From an uncultured Flavobacteriaceae bacterium (GTDB lineage Bacteria; Bacteroidota; Bacteroidia; Flavobacteriales; Flavobacteriaceae), in contig CAKUPQ010000002.1 in assembly GCA_934675205.1 (NCBI GenBank), positions 62,001 through 126,000 on the forward strand: a stretch of 64,000 bases of DNA, in the 5' to 3' direction. The position numbers were made by a program, and so were the translations under genes. Positions 35,519-43,770 of this stretch are shown in pieces. How positions within the stretch are numbered: the stretch's first letter is position 1; the number at the start of each line of letters is the position of its first letter. The notes below the pieces were generated by a model. The model ran no database searches, was not told the origin of the DNA, and worked only from the letters and a program-made list of their open reading frames with translations.

Positions 35519-36543
35519 TGTTTATCGGTTAATTCTTTAATATTTTCTTTTACTAATTGCTCCAACTGATAAGTCGCAACTCCCAAAGGTTTGTCTAATC
35601 CTCGCATTGCATATTCTACTTTTACATTACTTTTTGAGGCACAAAGAAGTAATCCGATAGTTGGCTCATCATTTGGAGTTTTTAATTTATCATCAATAGC
35701 ACTTATGTAAAAGTTGAGTTTTGAAACATATTCAGGTAAAAATTCACCTGCTTTTAGTTCGATAACCACGTAAGCGTGTAATATTGTGTGATAGAAAAGT
35801 AAATCAATTTTATAATCGGTATTATCAACTTCTATTGAATATTGTCTTCCTACAAAAGCAAAACCTTTTCCTAATTCCAACAAAAAATCCGTAATCTTTT
35901 GAGTAAGAAGTTTCTCTATTTCTATTTCCTTTACTTTTGAAGAAAGCGTTAAAAAATCAAAACAATACGGGTCTTTAAAAATATTTTTGGCTAAATCAGA
36001 TTGATATTCAGGCAAAGTTTGCTTAAAATTATTCAAAGCTCTACCGCTTCTGCCATATAAATTATTTTGTATCTGCAAAAGCATTACATCTCTGCTCCAT
36101 TCGTTTCGTGCTGTTTCTGTAATGTAAAATGCTCTTTCCGTAACATCTTTTACTTTAGTTAATAGACTGATATGATGATACCAAGTAATTTGTGCAAGCG
36201 GTACTTGCATAAATTTATCTTCTGATTGTGCAAGTGGTACTTGCACTATTGGAAAGTTCGGATATGCCTCTGCAAAGGCTCTCATATATTTGAGATTTCT
36301 AACTGAAAAACCTTTGTTTTCGGGTAAGTTTTTAGATAAATCAACAGCCAAATTATCTATTATCTTACTTCCCCAACCGTTTTTGTTTTGCTTTTCAATG
36401 ATAGAATTTCCTATTTCCCAATACAAAGTCAGTAAATCAGAATTCACCTTTAATACAGTTTGAGTTTGGGCAAGTTTTATTTTATTGAAAATAAAATCTG
36501 ACCAATCTTTGTATTCATCATTATATATAACTCTATCTGACAT
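35515..36543 (-). CDS. DUF1016 (YhcG-type) PD-(D/E)XK nuclease
   Basis: A 342-residue protein. The N-terminal DUF1016_N helix bundle (1-170, WEIGNSIIEKQ) is followed by a nuclease fold with the DYKIDLLFYH and YVVIELKAG motifs (D...ExK). YhcG-type proteins occur next to restriction and toxin-antitoxin loci and were proposed to be defence or recombination nucleases. A short duplication, VQVPLAQ/MQVPLAQ, sits at about residues 99-120 in the linker. It is coupled to the ureohydrolase start. An antitoxin-like gene lies 130 bp upstream on the same strand. Confidence 0.88.
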   Translation of the reverse strand: MSDRVIYNDEYKDWSDFIFNKIKLAQTQTVLKVNSDLLTLYWEIGNSIIEKQNKNGWGSKIIDNLAVDLSKNLPENKGFSVRNLKYMRAFAEAYPNFPIVQVPLAQSEDKFMQVPLAQITWYHHISLLTKVKDVTERAFYITETARNEWSRDVMLLQIQNNLYGRSGRALNNFKQTLPEYQSDLAKNIFKDPYCFDFLTLSSKVKEIEIEKLLTQKITDFLLELGKGFAFVGRQYSIEVDNTDYKIDLLFYHTILHAYVVIELKAGEFLPEYVSKLNFYISAIDDKLKTPNDEPTIGLLLCASKSNVKVEYAMRGLDKPLGVATYQLEQLVKENIKELTDKQ

Positions 36544-36622
36544 TTAACTCATATTATTACATTCAAAAAATGTTTAAAAACAGTCAAAACTATTTTTAAA
36601 CATTTTTCAAATGTAGTTATTT

Positions 36623-36676
36623 TTATTTATCTTCATAGTGTCCGAAAGCCGAAATAAAAATAATCTGATAAATCAT
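36623..36676 (-). pseudogene. Vestigial 17-codon ORF in the toxin position
   Basis: An ATG at 36674-36676 overlaps the antitoxin stop by 4 bp (ATGA) and opens a frame of 17 codons: MIYQIIFISAFGHYEDK. The start resembles those of RelE/ParE-type toxins (MIY.I), and the ATGA overlap is the usual antitoxin-toxin junction. A functional toxin would need about 90-100 codons, so this looks like a deleted remnant. The resemblance is based on few residues. Confidence 0.4.
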
Positions 36677-36900
36677 AAAATATCCCCAAAAAGTTCTTTT
36701 TGAAGTTCGGGTGTGAGTCTATGTACTTTTCCTTGTTCTACTTGTTTTATAGAACGGTCTATTTTTTCGTAAAACTCCTCCTCTGTCATCAAAGTATCGT
36801 CTTCTTTTTCTGTTCTGAAATGGATTTTCATTTCTTCCAAAAAATTCTTGATGGCAGTAAATTGCTTTTTATTTTCAGGTGTTATAATGATATTTTCCAT
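36673..36900 (-). CDS. Antitoxin-like small protein
   Basis: A 75-residue acidic protein starting MENIIITPENKKQFTAIKNF and ending ELQKELFGDIL. This is the layout of the short antitoxins that precede RelE/ParE-type toxins in Bacteroidota: a strand-forming N-terminus and a toxin-wrapping helix. The partner appears to be missing; only the 17-codon remnant follows. A TACTTTTG -7 box lies at 36921-36928 on its strand. Confidence 0.7.
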   Translation of the reverse strand: MENIIITPENKKQFTAIKNFLEEMKIHFRTEKEDDTLMTEEEFYEKIDRSIKQVEQGKVHRLTPELQKELFGDIL

Positions 36901-36920
36901 AATCTTTATTTCTTGAAGTA

Positions 36921-36928
36921 CAAAAGTA
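36921..36928 (-). promoter_or_regulatory. -7 box of the antitoxin-like gene
   Basis: CAAAAGTA reads TACTTTTG on the minus strand, 21 bp upstream of the ATG. No clear -33 TTG. Confidence 0.4.
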
Positions 36929-36971
36929 AGAAAAAATCTTTCGAAGTGATTGCGTTTTGTTTAAGGCTACT

Positions 36972-37041
36972 CGTCATTGCGAACGTAACGTAGTGAAGTG
37001 TGGCAATCTAAAAAGAGATTGCTTCGTGCCTCGCAATGACG
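36972..37041. repeat. Composite palindromic repeat (both orientations)
   Basis: A CGTCATTGCGAACG half-copy is followed by a GTGGCAATCTAAAAAGAGAT junction and an inverted half-copy GCTTCGTGCCTCGCAATGACG. Together they form a 70-bp near-perfect inverted repeat of the dispersed family. It separates the antitoxin from the run of small secreted-protein genes and could act as a terminator. Confidence 0.75.
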
Positions 37042-37048
37042 AAAAAAC

Positions 37049-37666
37049 CTAATTATTCTTATTGCTCGGACTATGGTATTTTAACTCGAAAAAGTTATTA
37101 TCTTTATAAAGATATTCACTGTACAAACCCTGACCTCCATAAGGTAATACAATAGTGTTATCTTCAATGATAATTGTGCTTTGACCTTCGAAATTCCCGA
37201 CTAATTCAGAAAAACTTTTAAGATATTTAAAAACTTTGACGTAAGAAAAAGATGATTCAGGTGCATAAATAACAACAATTTCTTTTTGTCCATCTTTATC
37301 AAAATCATACGCATAAACTTCTACCTCAAAGGTGCTATCAGGTAAATTTTCGTCATAAATAGATTCTAATTTCGTGGCTTTATTGTTATGTATTAACGAA
37401 ATTCCAATTTGGTTTTGATGTACTATAATTGACACTTCATCTTCTGAATTTACTTTACCCGAAGCATTACTTTCTGGGCTAGAAGCAGACCAAGAAGCTA
37501 TTAACTCTATATCTCCTTCAACACCAAACCAACCAAACTCTTTATCAATTTTTGGTTTTTCACTAATTACTTTTTCTTCCGTAGTGTTTGATTGAATTTC
37601 ACTTGATTGTTCTTTACAACTTATAAAACAAACAAACGATAATAATATTAAAAGTGGTTTTTTCAT
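37049..37666 (-). CDS. Hypothetical lipoprotein with FG-GAP-like segment
   Basis: A 205-residue predicted lipoprotein. The ATG at 37664-37666 is preferred because it opens a lipoprotein signal (CFISC). The sequence AYDFDKDGQKEIVVIYAPES (calcium-loop-like FDKDGQKE) resembles one FG-GAP/VCBS blade, otherwise no family. Last gene of a minus-strand series of small secreted-protein genes. Confidence 0.6.
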   Translation of the reverse strand: MKKPLLILLSFVCFISCKEQSSEIQSNTTEEKVISEKPKIDKEFGWFGVEGDIELIASWSASSPESNASGKVNSEDEVSIIVHQNQIGISLIHNNKATKLESIYDENLPDSTFEVEVYAYDFDKDGQKEIVVIYAPESSFSYVKVFKYLKSFSELVGNFEGQSTIIIEDNTIVLPYGGQGLYSEYLYKDNNFFELKYHSPSNKNN

Positions 37667-37694
37667 TTTATGAATTTTAGTAATTGAATATAGT

Positions 37695-38288
37695 TTAGAG
37701 AACAAAGCAATTTTCAGCTCTTTTTTTATTGTTTTTTTCCAAAGCTTCTTCTGAAAGTCTAATATTCGGATTTAGAAACGGAAATTCAGAACTTAATTCT
37801 TGAATTGTGTTAAAATGCTCTATTAAGCAATGATATTCTGCATAACCTATTTCTCTATTCTTTTCATATAAATTGCTTTTTCTAAAAACTCCAAATTCTT
37901 GAAGGTTTTCGACATCAATAATATAAAAGTGTTCGATATTTAAAATACACCATTCAATATAACCAATATCAAAAGCATAAATAATTCCTATTTCATAACC
38001 TGAATAAAGTCCAAATCCAAGTTTTGAGTTAATAGTATAACCTCTTTTAGAATAACTGTTTTTATAAGAATAATTGTTTGTATAAATAAGGGGTTTTTCT
38101 TTTGTATTTCCTGATTCTTGCCAAACAATTAAAGTTTCTATCTTTTCTGGAATTTCTACTTCCTCTTCCTCTTCAAAGAATTTTAATGTCCTTAAAACAG
38201 AATGGTATTGTTTATCATTAGTAGTTTTTGTAATTACAATCCAATTGTCATTATTTACTCTACCTGATTTAATTACTTTATATTTCAT
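37695..38288 (-). CDS. Hypothetical protein
   Basis: A 197-residue protein without signal peptide, beginning MKYKVIKSGRVNNDNWIVI, with acidic and aromatic-rich segments (KFFEEEEEVEIPEK, YIIDVENLQEFGVF). No recognised domain. The surrounding genes encode exported proteins, so a cytoplasmic partner is possible. Base composition is more AT-rich than the housekeeping genes around it. Confidence 0.55.
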   Translation of the reverse strand: MKYKVIKSGRVNNDNWIVITKTTNDKQYHSVLRTLKFFEEEEEVEIPEKIETLIVWQESGNTKEKPLIYTNNYSYKNSYSKRGYTINSKLGFGLYSGYEIGIIYAFDIGYIEWCILNIEHFYIIDVENLQEFGVFRKSNLYEKNREIGYAEYHCLIEHFNTIQELSSEFPFLNPNIRLSEEALEKNNKKRAENCFVL

Positions 38289-38351
38289 TTTTTCGTTATT
38301 TCATAATTTTTATATCTCTTTATCTCGTTTTTAATGACTCTACCTAAAAAT

Positions 38352-38756
38352 TTAATTTGTTTCATTATAATAAATTTTATAAATATAGAATTCGTTATCA
38401 GTAAGAATGTTTATAGATTTTAAATCATAACTCACTGCAATTATGGTTCTTTCCTTTTTTGTATTTTGCTCATAGGCTATATAACTATACGATTTTGATT
38501 CTGGTATAGTTATTATATCATAATAGTTATACTTATCAACATAGACATTTCCATCTATATATAAAGTATGTGTTATAGTCTTATTAGAATAATCAAATAA
38601 AAAAGTTGTCTTTGCTTCTACTGTATAAGCATCATTATTTTCAATATTTTTATTAACCTTAATTTCATTCGACATAAAAAATTGTGTCTTTTGACCTAAT
38701 AATATATCTGTTCCTAAAAAGAAAATTATTCCTAAAATAATAAAATTTAATTTCAT
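38352..38756 (-). CDS. Hypothetical secreted protein
   Basis: A 134-residue protein. The ATG at 38754-38756 is chosen because it gives a signal peptide (MKLNFIILGIIFFLGTDILL); the longer frame only adds residues that overlap the upstream gene. The mature part is beta-rich with many Tyr and Asn. It belongs to the same type as the product at 39804-40193 (short secreted beta protein). Function unknown. Confidence 0.55.
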   Translation of the reverse strand: MKLNFIILGIIFFLGTDILLGQKTQFFMSNEIKVNKNIENNDAYTVEAKTTFLFDYSNKTITHTLYIDGNVYVDKYNYYDIITIPESKSYSYIAYEQNTKKERTIIAVSYDLKSINILTDNEFYIYKIYYNETN

Positions 38757-38794
38757 AAGTGTATTTTTTGATATAGTTCTATCTATTTTTACAA

Positions 38795-39292
38795 TTATCG
38801 TTGCCAATCATATCTTAATCTATATTCATCATTTTCAAAAAAATCTAAAATTTTTGTTTCTGAATTATAATGAAAATCATTGTCTGAAAATTTTCTATTA
38901 ACTTTCTCATAAGATACCCAAAAAGAGGAATTTGATTTTCGTCTTACTTTAATATTTCTGATTACATAATCTCGGTCATAAAAATCAAAATAATCTTGGA
39001 CTGTCTCAATAGCTTGTCTTTCGGAATATGTTTTTTGAGATAATCTATTTCCTTTAGGTCTGTGATTAGCTAATTCTTTTTCAAGCTTTATTTTCTCTTG
39101 TATTAAATTCTCATAGCTGTTTTTAATTTCTGAAAAATCAGTTATTTCTTTTTCTAACTGTTCATTTTCATATTGTAGATTTTCATATTTTGTGTTTAAA
39201 TCAGTATACTCTAATTTTAAATTTTCATATTCCGATTTAGGAACACAACTAATCAAAGCTAATGTAATGAGTAAATAAGTAATTTTTTTCAT
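38795..39292 (-). CDS. Coiled-coil lipoprotein
   Basis: A 165-residue predicted lipoprotein (Cys16, ALISCVPK). Residues 20-75 form a heptad coiled coil (YENLKLEYTDLNTKYENL and following), and the C-terminal 80 residues are a compact charged domain (KTYSERQAIETVQDYFDFYD) with no cysteine. It may be a surface or periplasmic oligomer. Not recognised. Confidence 0.6.
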   Translation of the reverse strand: MKKITYLLITLALISCVPKSEYENLKLEYTDLNTKYENLQYENEQLEKEITDFSEIKNSYENLIQEKIKLEKELANHRPKGNRLSQKTYSERQAIETVQDYFDFYDRDYVIRNIKVRRKSNSSFWVSYEKVNRKFSDNDFHYNSETKILDFFENDEYRLRYDWQR

Positions 39293-39325
39293 ATTATTTT
39301 AATTAATTCTATTTCATTCTATCAT

Positions 39326-39772
39326 TTATAACTCTGGAAATTCCTTTTGAAATTTCATCAAAGTTTCTGCATAGTTATTTATAATATTTAAAAGAGTTTT
39401 TTCTGTAATTCCTCCTGTTAAAATAAAATCTTGACTAACGGTAAGATTACCTCGATTATTGATATAAACTTTTGCCCATTTGTTTTCACTATTAAAATCA
39501 TTAATGTTTTTTAGTAGAAAATCGGGGTTATTAAAAAACCTTCTTAAAATGATTACCCTTCCATTTTCAACTACACTAAAATTAAATCGTACTTCTTCAT
39601 ATTTTATATGAAATAAATCATCTATGGAATGAGTATATTCATAATTGTTATTATCAAGAAAAGATTTCATCTCTTGATAGTCTAAATGAGTAATTATTTT
39701 TTGCTGTGCAATTAAATTATTACTGCTAAAAAATAACAGTAAGACAATAAACAATACTTTTTTCATAATCAT
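39326..39772 (-). CDS. Hypothetical secreted protein
   Basis: A 148-residue protein with a signal peptide (ending near SNNLIAQQK). ATG codons at 39772 and 39766 are both possible starts; the second gives the common MKK start. The mature part is small and alpha/beta, with no cysteines. It lies 33 bp upstream of the coiled-coil lipoprotein gene in transcription order. Confidence 0.55.
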   Translation of the reverse strand: MIMKKVLFIVLLLFFSSNNLIAQQKIITHLDYQEMKSFLDNNNYEYTHSIDDLFHIKYEEVRFNFSVVENGRVIILRRFFNNPDFLLKNINDFNSENKWAKVYINNRGNLTVSQDFILTGGITEKTLLNIINNYAETLMKFQKEFPEL

Positions 39773-39803
39773 TTTATTTTTTTAATTATACTTATGGATT
39801 GGG

Positions 39804-40193
39804 TTATTCTTTGAAATAGGTGTCAGATATATTAAATAAAGCTCTATATTCGGGTGAGTCTTCATCCTCTTTAAAGAATACCATTTCTACATTATTAGTA
39901 TGTCTGACTGCAAAATAAATAACTCCGTTATAGCCTACTTCTTCTAATTTATAAGAAGTAACAATATCCTTGTTTGGATTTTCTATAACTTTTATGATAT
40001 TAAATGTTTTATTTATGCTATCATATTTTTGAGTTAAGGTTTTAGCACTGTTATCTATTATAAAAATAGTTTCAGTAGCAAATGCTGTGTTGTAGGTTGA
40101 ATCTATATATCCATCTGAAAAATAAAGTACATTTTGCGAAAAACCAATACTTGCAGATAGCGTAAACAACAGAAAGAACAATATTTTTTTCAT
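39804..40193 (-). CDS. Hypothetical secreted protein
   Basis: A 129-residue protein. A longer open frame exists, but the ATG at 40191-40193 opens a clean signal peptide (MKKILFFLLFTLSASIGFSQ), and TATATTTG at 40216-40223 on the minus strand lies 23 bp upstream. The mature part is beta-rich and similar in style to the product at 38352-38756 (VLYFSDGYIDS, TLTQKYDS). First gene of the small secreted-protein series. Confidence 0.6.
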   Translation of the reverse strand: MKKILFFLLFTLSASIGFSQNVLYFSDGYIDSTYNTAFATETIFIIDNSAKTLTQKYDSINKTFNIIKVIENPNKDIVTSYKLEEVGYNGVIYFAVRHTNNVEMVFFKEDEDSPEYRALFNISDTYFKE

Positions 40194-40215
40194 TTTCTTT
40201 AACAAAAGGTTTTGG

Positions 40216-40223
40216 CAAATATA
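40216..40223 (-). promoter_or_regulatory. -7 box of the small secreted-protein series
   Basis: CAAATATA reads TATATTTG on the minus strand; supports the start at 40193. The -33 element is not clear. Confidence 0.4.
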
Positions 40224-40295
40224 ACAAAAAAATGATTTATACATCACGATTTTTAAATCATTGAATATTATCAGGTATGATTTTACCTTTATCCT

Positions 40296-40541
40296 ATGCG
40301 AAAAAGAAAAACGGACATACCTGATAGCATAAAAATTATAGCAACCAACATTAAAAGGATTATAAAAGAAAAAGGGTTGAAAACAACAAATGTTGCTATA
40401 AAATCGCAAATAGATATAGAAACCTTCAGACGTTATATTGGGGGTTCGAGTCCGTCTATTGTTATGGGAACAGACAAATTAGTTCGCATAGCCAAAGCAT
40501 TAGAAATAGAAGACTACAACGAACTTTTTAAAGATGTTTAA
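40296..40541 (+). CDS. XRE-type helix-turn-helix regulator
   Basis: An 81-residue protein made only of a Cro/C1-type DNA-binding fold: five helices with GLKTTNVAIKSQIDIETFRR as helix-turn-helix and a conserved end (LVRIAKALEIEDYNELF). It is divergent from the secreted-protein series and may control it. A near-consensus promoter (TTG at 40261, 20-bp spacer, TACCTTTA at 40284) precedes it. A dispersed palindromic repeat follows its stop within 4 bp. Confidence 0.75.
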   Translation: MRKRKTDIPDSIKIIATNIKRIIKEKGLKTTNVAIKSQIDIETFRRYIGGSSPSIVMGTDKLVRIAKALEIEDYNELFKDV

Positions 40542-40544
40542 TTT

Positions 40545-40570
40545 GAGATTGCTTCGTTCCTCGCAATGAC
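40545..40570. repeat. Dispersed palindromic repeat, inverted copy
   Basis: GAGATTGCTTCGTTCCTCGC followed by AATGAC, same as 18237-18263. With 36972-37041 it brackets the accessory gene run. Confidence 0.8.
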
Positions 40571-40580
40571 AGAAAACAAA

Positions 40581-40620
40581 AAATGCTTAAAAATAGTTTT
40601 ACTATTTTTAAGCATTTTTT
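40581..40620. terminator. Strong bidirectional terminator behind atpG and the XRE gene
   Basis: A perfect 17-bp stem (40581-40597 with 40601-40617) around a TTT loop, with A- and T-runs on the flanks. Confidence 0.85.
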
Positions 40621-40679
40621 TATTGATTATTTTCCTCTCCCGAATTTGTTTGCGACAAATTTTAAAGCGGAATTTTTTA

Positions 40680-40694
40680 TTATCCGTTCAAAGC
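40680..40694. repeat. Duplicated fragment of the atpG 3' end
   Basis: TTATCCGTTCAAAGC at 40680-40694 is repeated at 40731-40745, where it encodes the last residues (ALNG and stop) of AtpG. Read on the minus strand, the outer copy again ends in EALNG and a stop. It is a short tail duplication 51 bp downstream of the real stop. Confidence 0.7.
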
Positions 40695-40730
40695 TTCGCA
40701 TTTTCGGGATTTGAAAAACTTGCGTTTTTC

Positions 40731-41591
40731 TTATCCGTTCAAAGCCTCTGCTCCACCAACAATCTCTAAAATTTCATTGGTAATAGCAGCCTGACGGGCT
40801 TTATTATAGGTCAGTTTCAACTGATTTCTAAGTTCGGTTGCGTTATCCGTTGCTTTGTGCATTGCTGTCATTCTGGCTCCGTGCTCTGCTGCAAACGAAT
40901 CTCTTACTGATTTGAACAATTGTGTTTTCAGCATTCTCGGAATAAGCTCCAAAATGATTTCTTCTTTTGATGGCTCAAAGATATAATCAGCCGCAGCATT
41001 TGATTCCGATTGCTCTGAAACGATTGGCAAAAACTGCTCCGTCATCACAATTTGAGTAGCAGCATTTTTGAACTGATTATAAACCACTTCAATTCTGTCG
41101 TATTTTCCGTCAGCAAACAATTGCATCAGATATTCGGCAATTTCGGCTACATTTTCGTAAGTTAAATCATCAAAAACAGCACTGTCATTTTGGATAACCG
41201 TTCCCGACTTACGCAAAATATCGTTTCCTTTTTTACCGATGGTCAGAAAATCAACTTTTTTACCTGCATACTTATTCTGAACGAGTTGGAGAGTTTCTTT
41301 GATTACGTTCGAGTTGAAAGCTCCACACAAACCTCTGTTTGAAGTAATAGCTACAACCAAAACATTGTTTACAGCTCTTTCTTCCGAATACTTTCCTGCT
41401 ACATCACCTTCGATTGAAGCACTCAAATCCTGTAACAATTGCGTCAGTTTTTCAGAATACGGACGCATAGCCGTAATCGCATCTTGTGCTTTTTTCAACT
41501 TTGCCGCAGAAACCATCTTCATCGCAGAAGTAATCTGCATCGTAGATGATACGGAAGTAATCCTATTACGTATTTCTTTTAAGTTTGCCAT
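40731..41591 (-). CDS. atpG: ATP synthase gamma subunit
   Basis: A 286-residue gamma subunit, the rotating central stalk. The N-terminus MANLKEIRNRITSVSSTMQI and the C-terminal NKARQAAITNEILEIVGGAEAL are canonical. It is the last gene of the cluster; atpD and atpC do not follow, as is usual in Bacteroidota where they sit at a separate locus. Confidence 0.97.
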   Translation of the reverse strand: MANLKEIRNRITSVSSTMQITSAMKMVSAAKLKKAQDAITAMRPYSEKLTQLLQDLSASIEGDVAGKYSEERAVNNVLVVAITSNRGLCGAFNSNVIKETLQLVQNKYAGKKVDFLTIGKKGNDILRKSGTVIQNDSAVFDDLTYENVAEIAEYLMQLFADGKYDRIEVVYNQFKNAATQIVMTEQFLPIVSEQSESNAAADYIFEPSKEEIILELIPRMLKTQLFKSVRDSFAAEHGARMTAMHKATDNATELRNQLKLTYNKARQAAITNEILEIVGGAEALNG

Positions 41592-41602
41592 TTTCTTAAA
41601 AT

Positions 41603-41675
41603 GTATATTGTAAAGTTGTATATTGTAGATTGTACTTTGCTTTCACAATATACAATCCTACAATATACAATATAC
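41603..41675. repeat. Intercistronic inverted repeats between atpA and atpG
   Basis: GTATATTGTA occurs at 41603-41612 and 41618-41627, and its complement TACAATATAC at 41659-41668 with partial copies at 41645-41653 and 41667-41675. In RNA this would fold into a long A/U-rich stem between the alpha and gamma genes. Confidence 0.7.
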
Positions 41676-41682
41676 TTTTAAA

Positions 41683-43257
41683 TTAGTATTTCGCAGCAGT
41701 TTCTTTTGCAGCAGTTTCTAATACAGTAGTGATTTCGTCTGTAAACTTACCAGCTTTTAGTTGGTCAAGTGTACTTCTGTATTTTGCGTTCAGATATTCA
41801 AGATAATCTTTTTCGAATTCTTTTACTTTATTTACCGGAACGTTTCTAAGTAGGTTTTTAGAACCTGCATAGATAATCGCCACCTGATCTTCTACTGTAA
41901 AAGGATCATTAACCGATTGTTTAAGGATTTCTACGTTGCGTTTTCCTTTTTCGATTACGTTCATCGTAGCCGCATCAAGGTCAGAACCAAATTTAGCGAA
42001 AGCCTCTAACTCACGGAATTGTGCTTGGTCAAGTTTTAGCGTTCCCGCTACTTTTTTCATTGACTTGATTTGAGCGTTACCTCCCACACGCGATACCGAA
42101 ATACCTACGTTAATAGCCGGACGAACTCCTGAGTTGAACAAATCCGACTCCAAGAAAATCTGTCCGTCTGTAATCGAAATTACGTTCGTCGGGATATAAG
42201 CCGAAACGTCTCCCGCTTGAGTTTCGATAATCGGTAAAGCGGTAAGCGAACCTCCTCCTTTTACGATTGGTTTTAACGATTCCGGAAGGTCGTTCATATT
42301 TTTAGCAATAGTATCATCTGCAATGATTTTTGCCGCTCTTTCTAACAAACGAGAGTGTAGGTAGAAAACGTCTCCCGGATAAGCCTCACGACCTGGTGGT
42401 CTTCTAAGTAGTAGAGACACCTCACGGTAAGCCACCGCTTGTTTAGACAAATCGTCATAAACAATAAGAGCCGGTCTTCCTGTATCTCTGAAATATTCTC
42501 CGATTGCAGCACCTGCCATTGGAGCATAAACCTGCATTGGAGCAGGGTCAGAAGCGTTAGCAGCTACAATAACCGTATAGGCCATAGCTCCTTTTTCTTC
42601 TAGAGTTTTAGCAATAAGTGCAACAGTCGATGCCTTTTGACCCACAGCTACATATATACAAAACACAGGTTGTCCTGCATCATAAAATTCTTTTTGGTTT
42701 AGGATGGTATCGATACAAACCGTAGTCTTACCAGTCTGACGGTCTCCGATTACAAGCTCTCTTTGTCCTCTTCCAACCGGAATCATCGCATCAACAGATT
42801 TGATTCCCGTTTGCAAAGGTTCGGTTACAGGTTGACGGAAAACAACTCCAGGAGCTTTTCTCTCCAAAGGCATCTCATAAAGAGTTCCTCCGATTGGTCC
42901 TTTACCGTCAATTGGCTGACCTAATGTATTTACAACACGACCTACCATTTCTTCTCCAACTTTAAGTGAAGCGATACGGTTTGTTCTTTTTGCTGTTGAA
43001 CCCTCTTTGATTCCGATAGATGAACCGAACAAAATAACCCCTACGTTATCTTCCTCAAGGTTCAACACCATTCCTTCCATTCCGTTTTCGAACTCGACAA
43101 GCTCTCCGTATTGTACGTTAGACAATCCGTAAACACGAGCGATTCCGTCTCCTACGTTTAGAACCGTTCCTACTTCTTCCAAAGAAGCTCCAGACTCAAA
43201 TCCTGAAATCTGCTTTTTTAAAATTGCTGAAATTTCAGCCGGTTTAATTTCTGCCAT
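41683..43257 (-). CDS. atpA: ATP synthase alpha subunit
   Basis: A 524-residue alpha subunit. The P-loop is GDRQTGKT (in [13 protein letters not shown]), followed by the [13 protein letters not shown]alker B region and the [20 protein letters not shown] signature. It forms the non-catalytic part of the F1 hexamer. The 42 bp to the next open frame upstream contain no gene. Confidence 0.98.
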   Translation of the reverse strand: MAEIKPAEISAILKKQISGFESGASLEEVGTVLNVGDGIARVYGLSNVQYGELVEFENGMEGMVLNLEEDNVGVILFGSSIGIKEGSTAKRTNRIASLKVGEEMVGRVVNTLGQPIDGKGPIGGTLYEMPLERKAPGVVFRQPVTEPLQTGIKSVDAMIPVGRGQRELVIGDRQTGKTTVCIDTILNQKEFYDAGQPVFCIYVAVGQKASTVALIAKTLEEKGAMAYTVIVAANASDPAPMQVYAPMAGAAIGEYFRDTGRPALIVYDDLSKQAVAYREVSLLLRRPPGREAYPGDVFYLHSRLLERAAKIIADDTIAKNMNDLPESLKPIVKGGGSLTALPIIETQAGDVSAYIPTNVISITDGQIFLESDLFNSGVRPAINVGISVSRVGGNAQIKSMKKVAGTLKLDQAQFRELEAFAKFGSDLDAATMNVIEKGKRNVEILKQSVNDPFTVEDQVAIIYAGSKNLLRNVPVNKVKEFEKDYLEYLNAKYRSTLDQLKAGKFTDEITTVLETAAKETAAKY

Positions 43258-43308
43258 CTTTATTTATAATTTATGCACAAAGTGCGATATAAAACTAAAT
43301 TTTATTTT

Positions 43309-43758
43309 TTAATTATTTATTATTATAGTTTTCCCTACATTATATTTGTCTGAAAACTCTGTACCATATTTTTCTGATAATCTATTAATAGAATCAATAT
43401 TTAAAGTACCATCATCATTCAATACTTTCGAGTTATATAACAATTTAACTATATTTTTATTTGAATCTCTGATTTCAAACTTTTTATCCTTTCCTAAAAA
43501 AATAACTTCTGAATAATTTAAAGAACCATCACTAAAATTTGATACAGGTTGAACTCCTTGTATTTTATGAAACTTAATAAATATAATTTCTTCTCCATTT
43601 AGGTTGTATAAAGAACATACGTTATTAGTAATTCCACAACCATCATATTTTAACCAAAGCTGTTTATCTACTGTAACCTCACCTTTTTTCAAATTTATTT
43701 TTTGAGAAAACCCGAAAAAAGAAAAACTTAAAAACAATAAAACAAGAATATTTTTCAT
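43309..43758 (-). CDS. Secreted hypothetical protein inserted in the atp operon
   Basis: A 149-residue protein with a signal peptide (ending near FFGFSQK) and a beta-rich mature part with two cysteines in KYDGCGITNNVCSLYN. It lies between atpH (12 bp upstream) and atpA (51 bp downstream) on the same strand, so it must be co-transcribed with the ATP synthase genes. I recognise no family. Its AT-rich codon use is unlike the flanking atp genes and like the small secreted genes of 37-40 kb, so insertion is likely. Confidence 0.65.
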   Translation of the reverse strand: MKNILVLLFLSFSFFGFSQKINLKKGEVTVDKQLWLKYDGCGITNNVCSLYNLNGEEIIFIKFHKIQGVQPVSNFSDGSLNYSEVIFLGKDKKFEIRDSNKNIVKLLYNSKVLNDDGTLNIDSINRLSEKYGTEFSDKYNVGKTIIINN

Positions 43759-43770
43759 AATTTTTAATTT

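Noticed and set aside
40430..40470. GGGGGTTCGAGTCCGTC resembling a tRNA T-arm
   Set aside because: The arms on both sides of the TTCGAGT loop do not pair well, no acceptor or anticodon arm is found around it, and it lies in frame within the XRE-type regulator.
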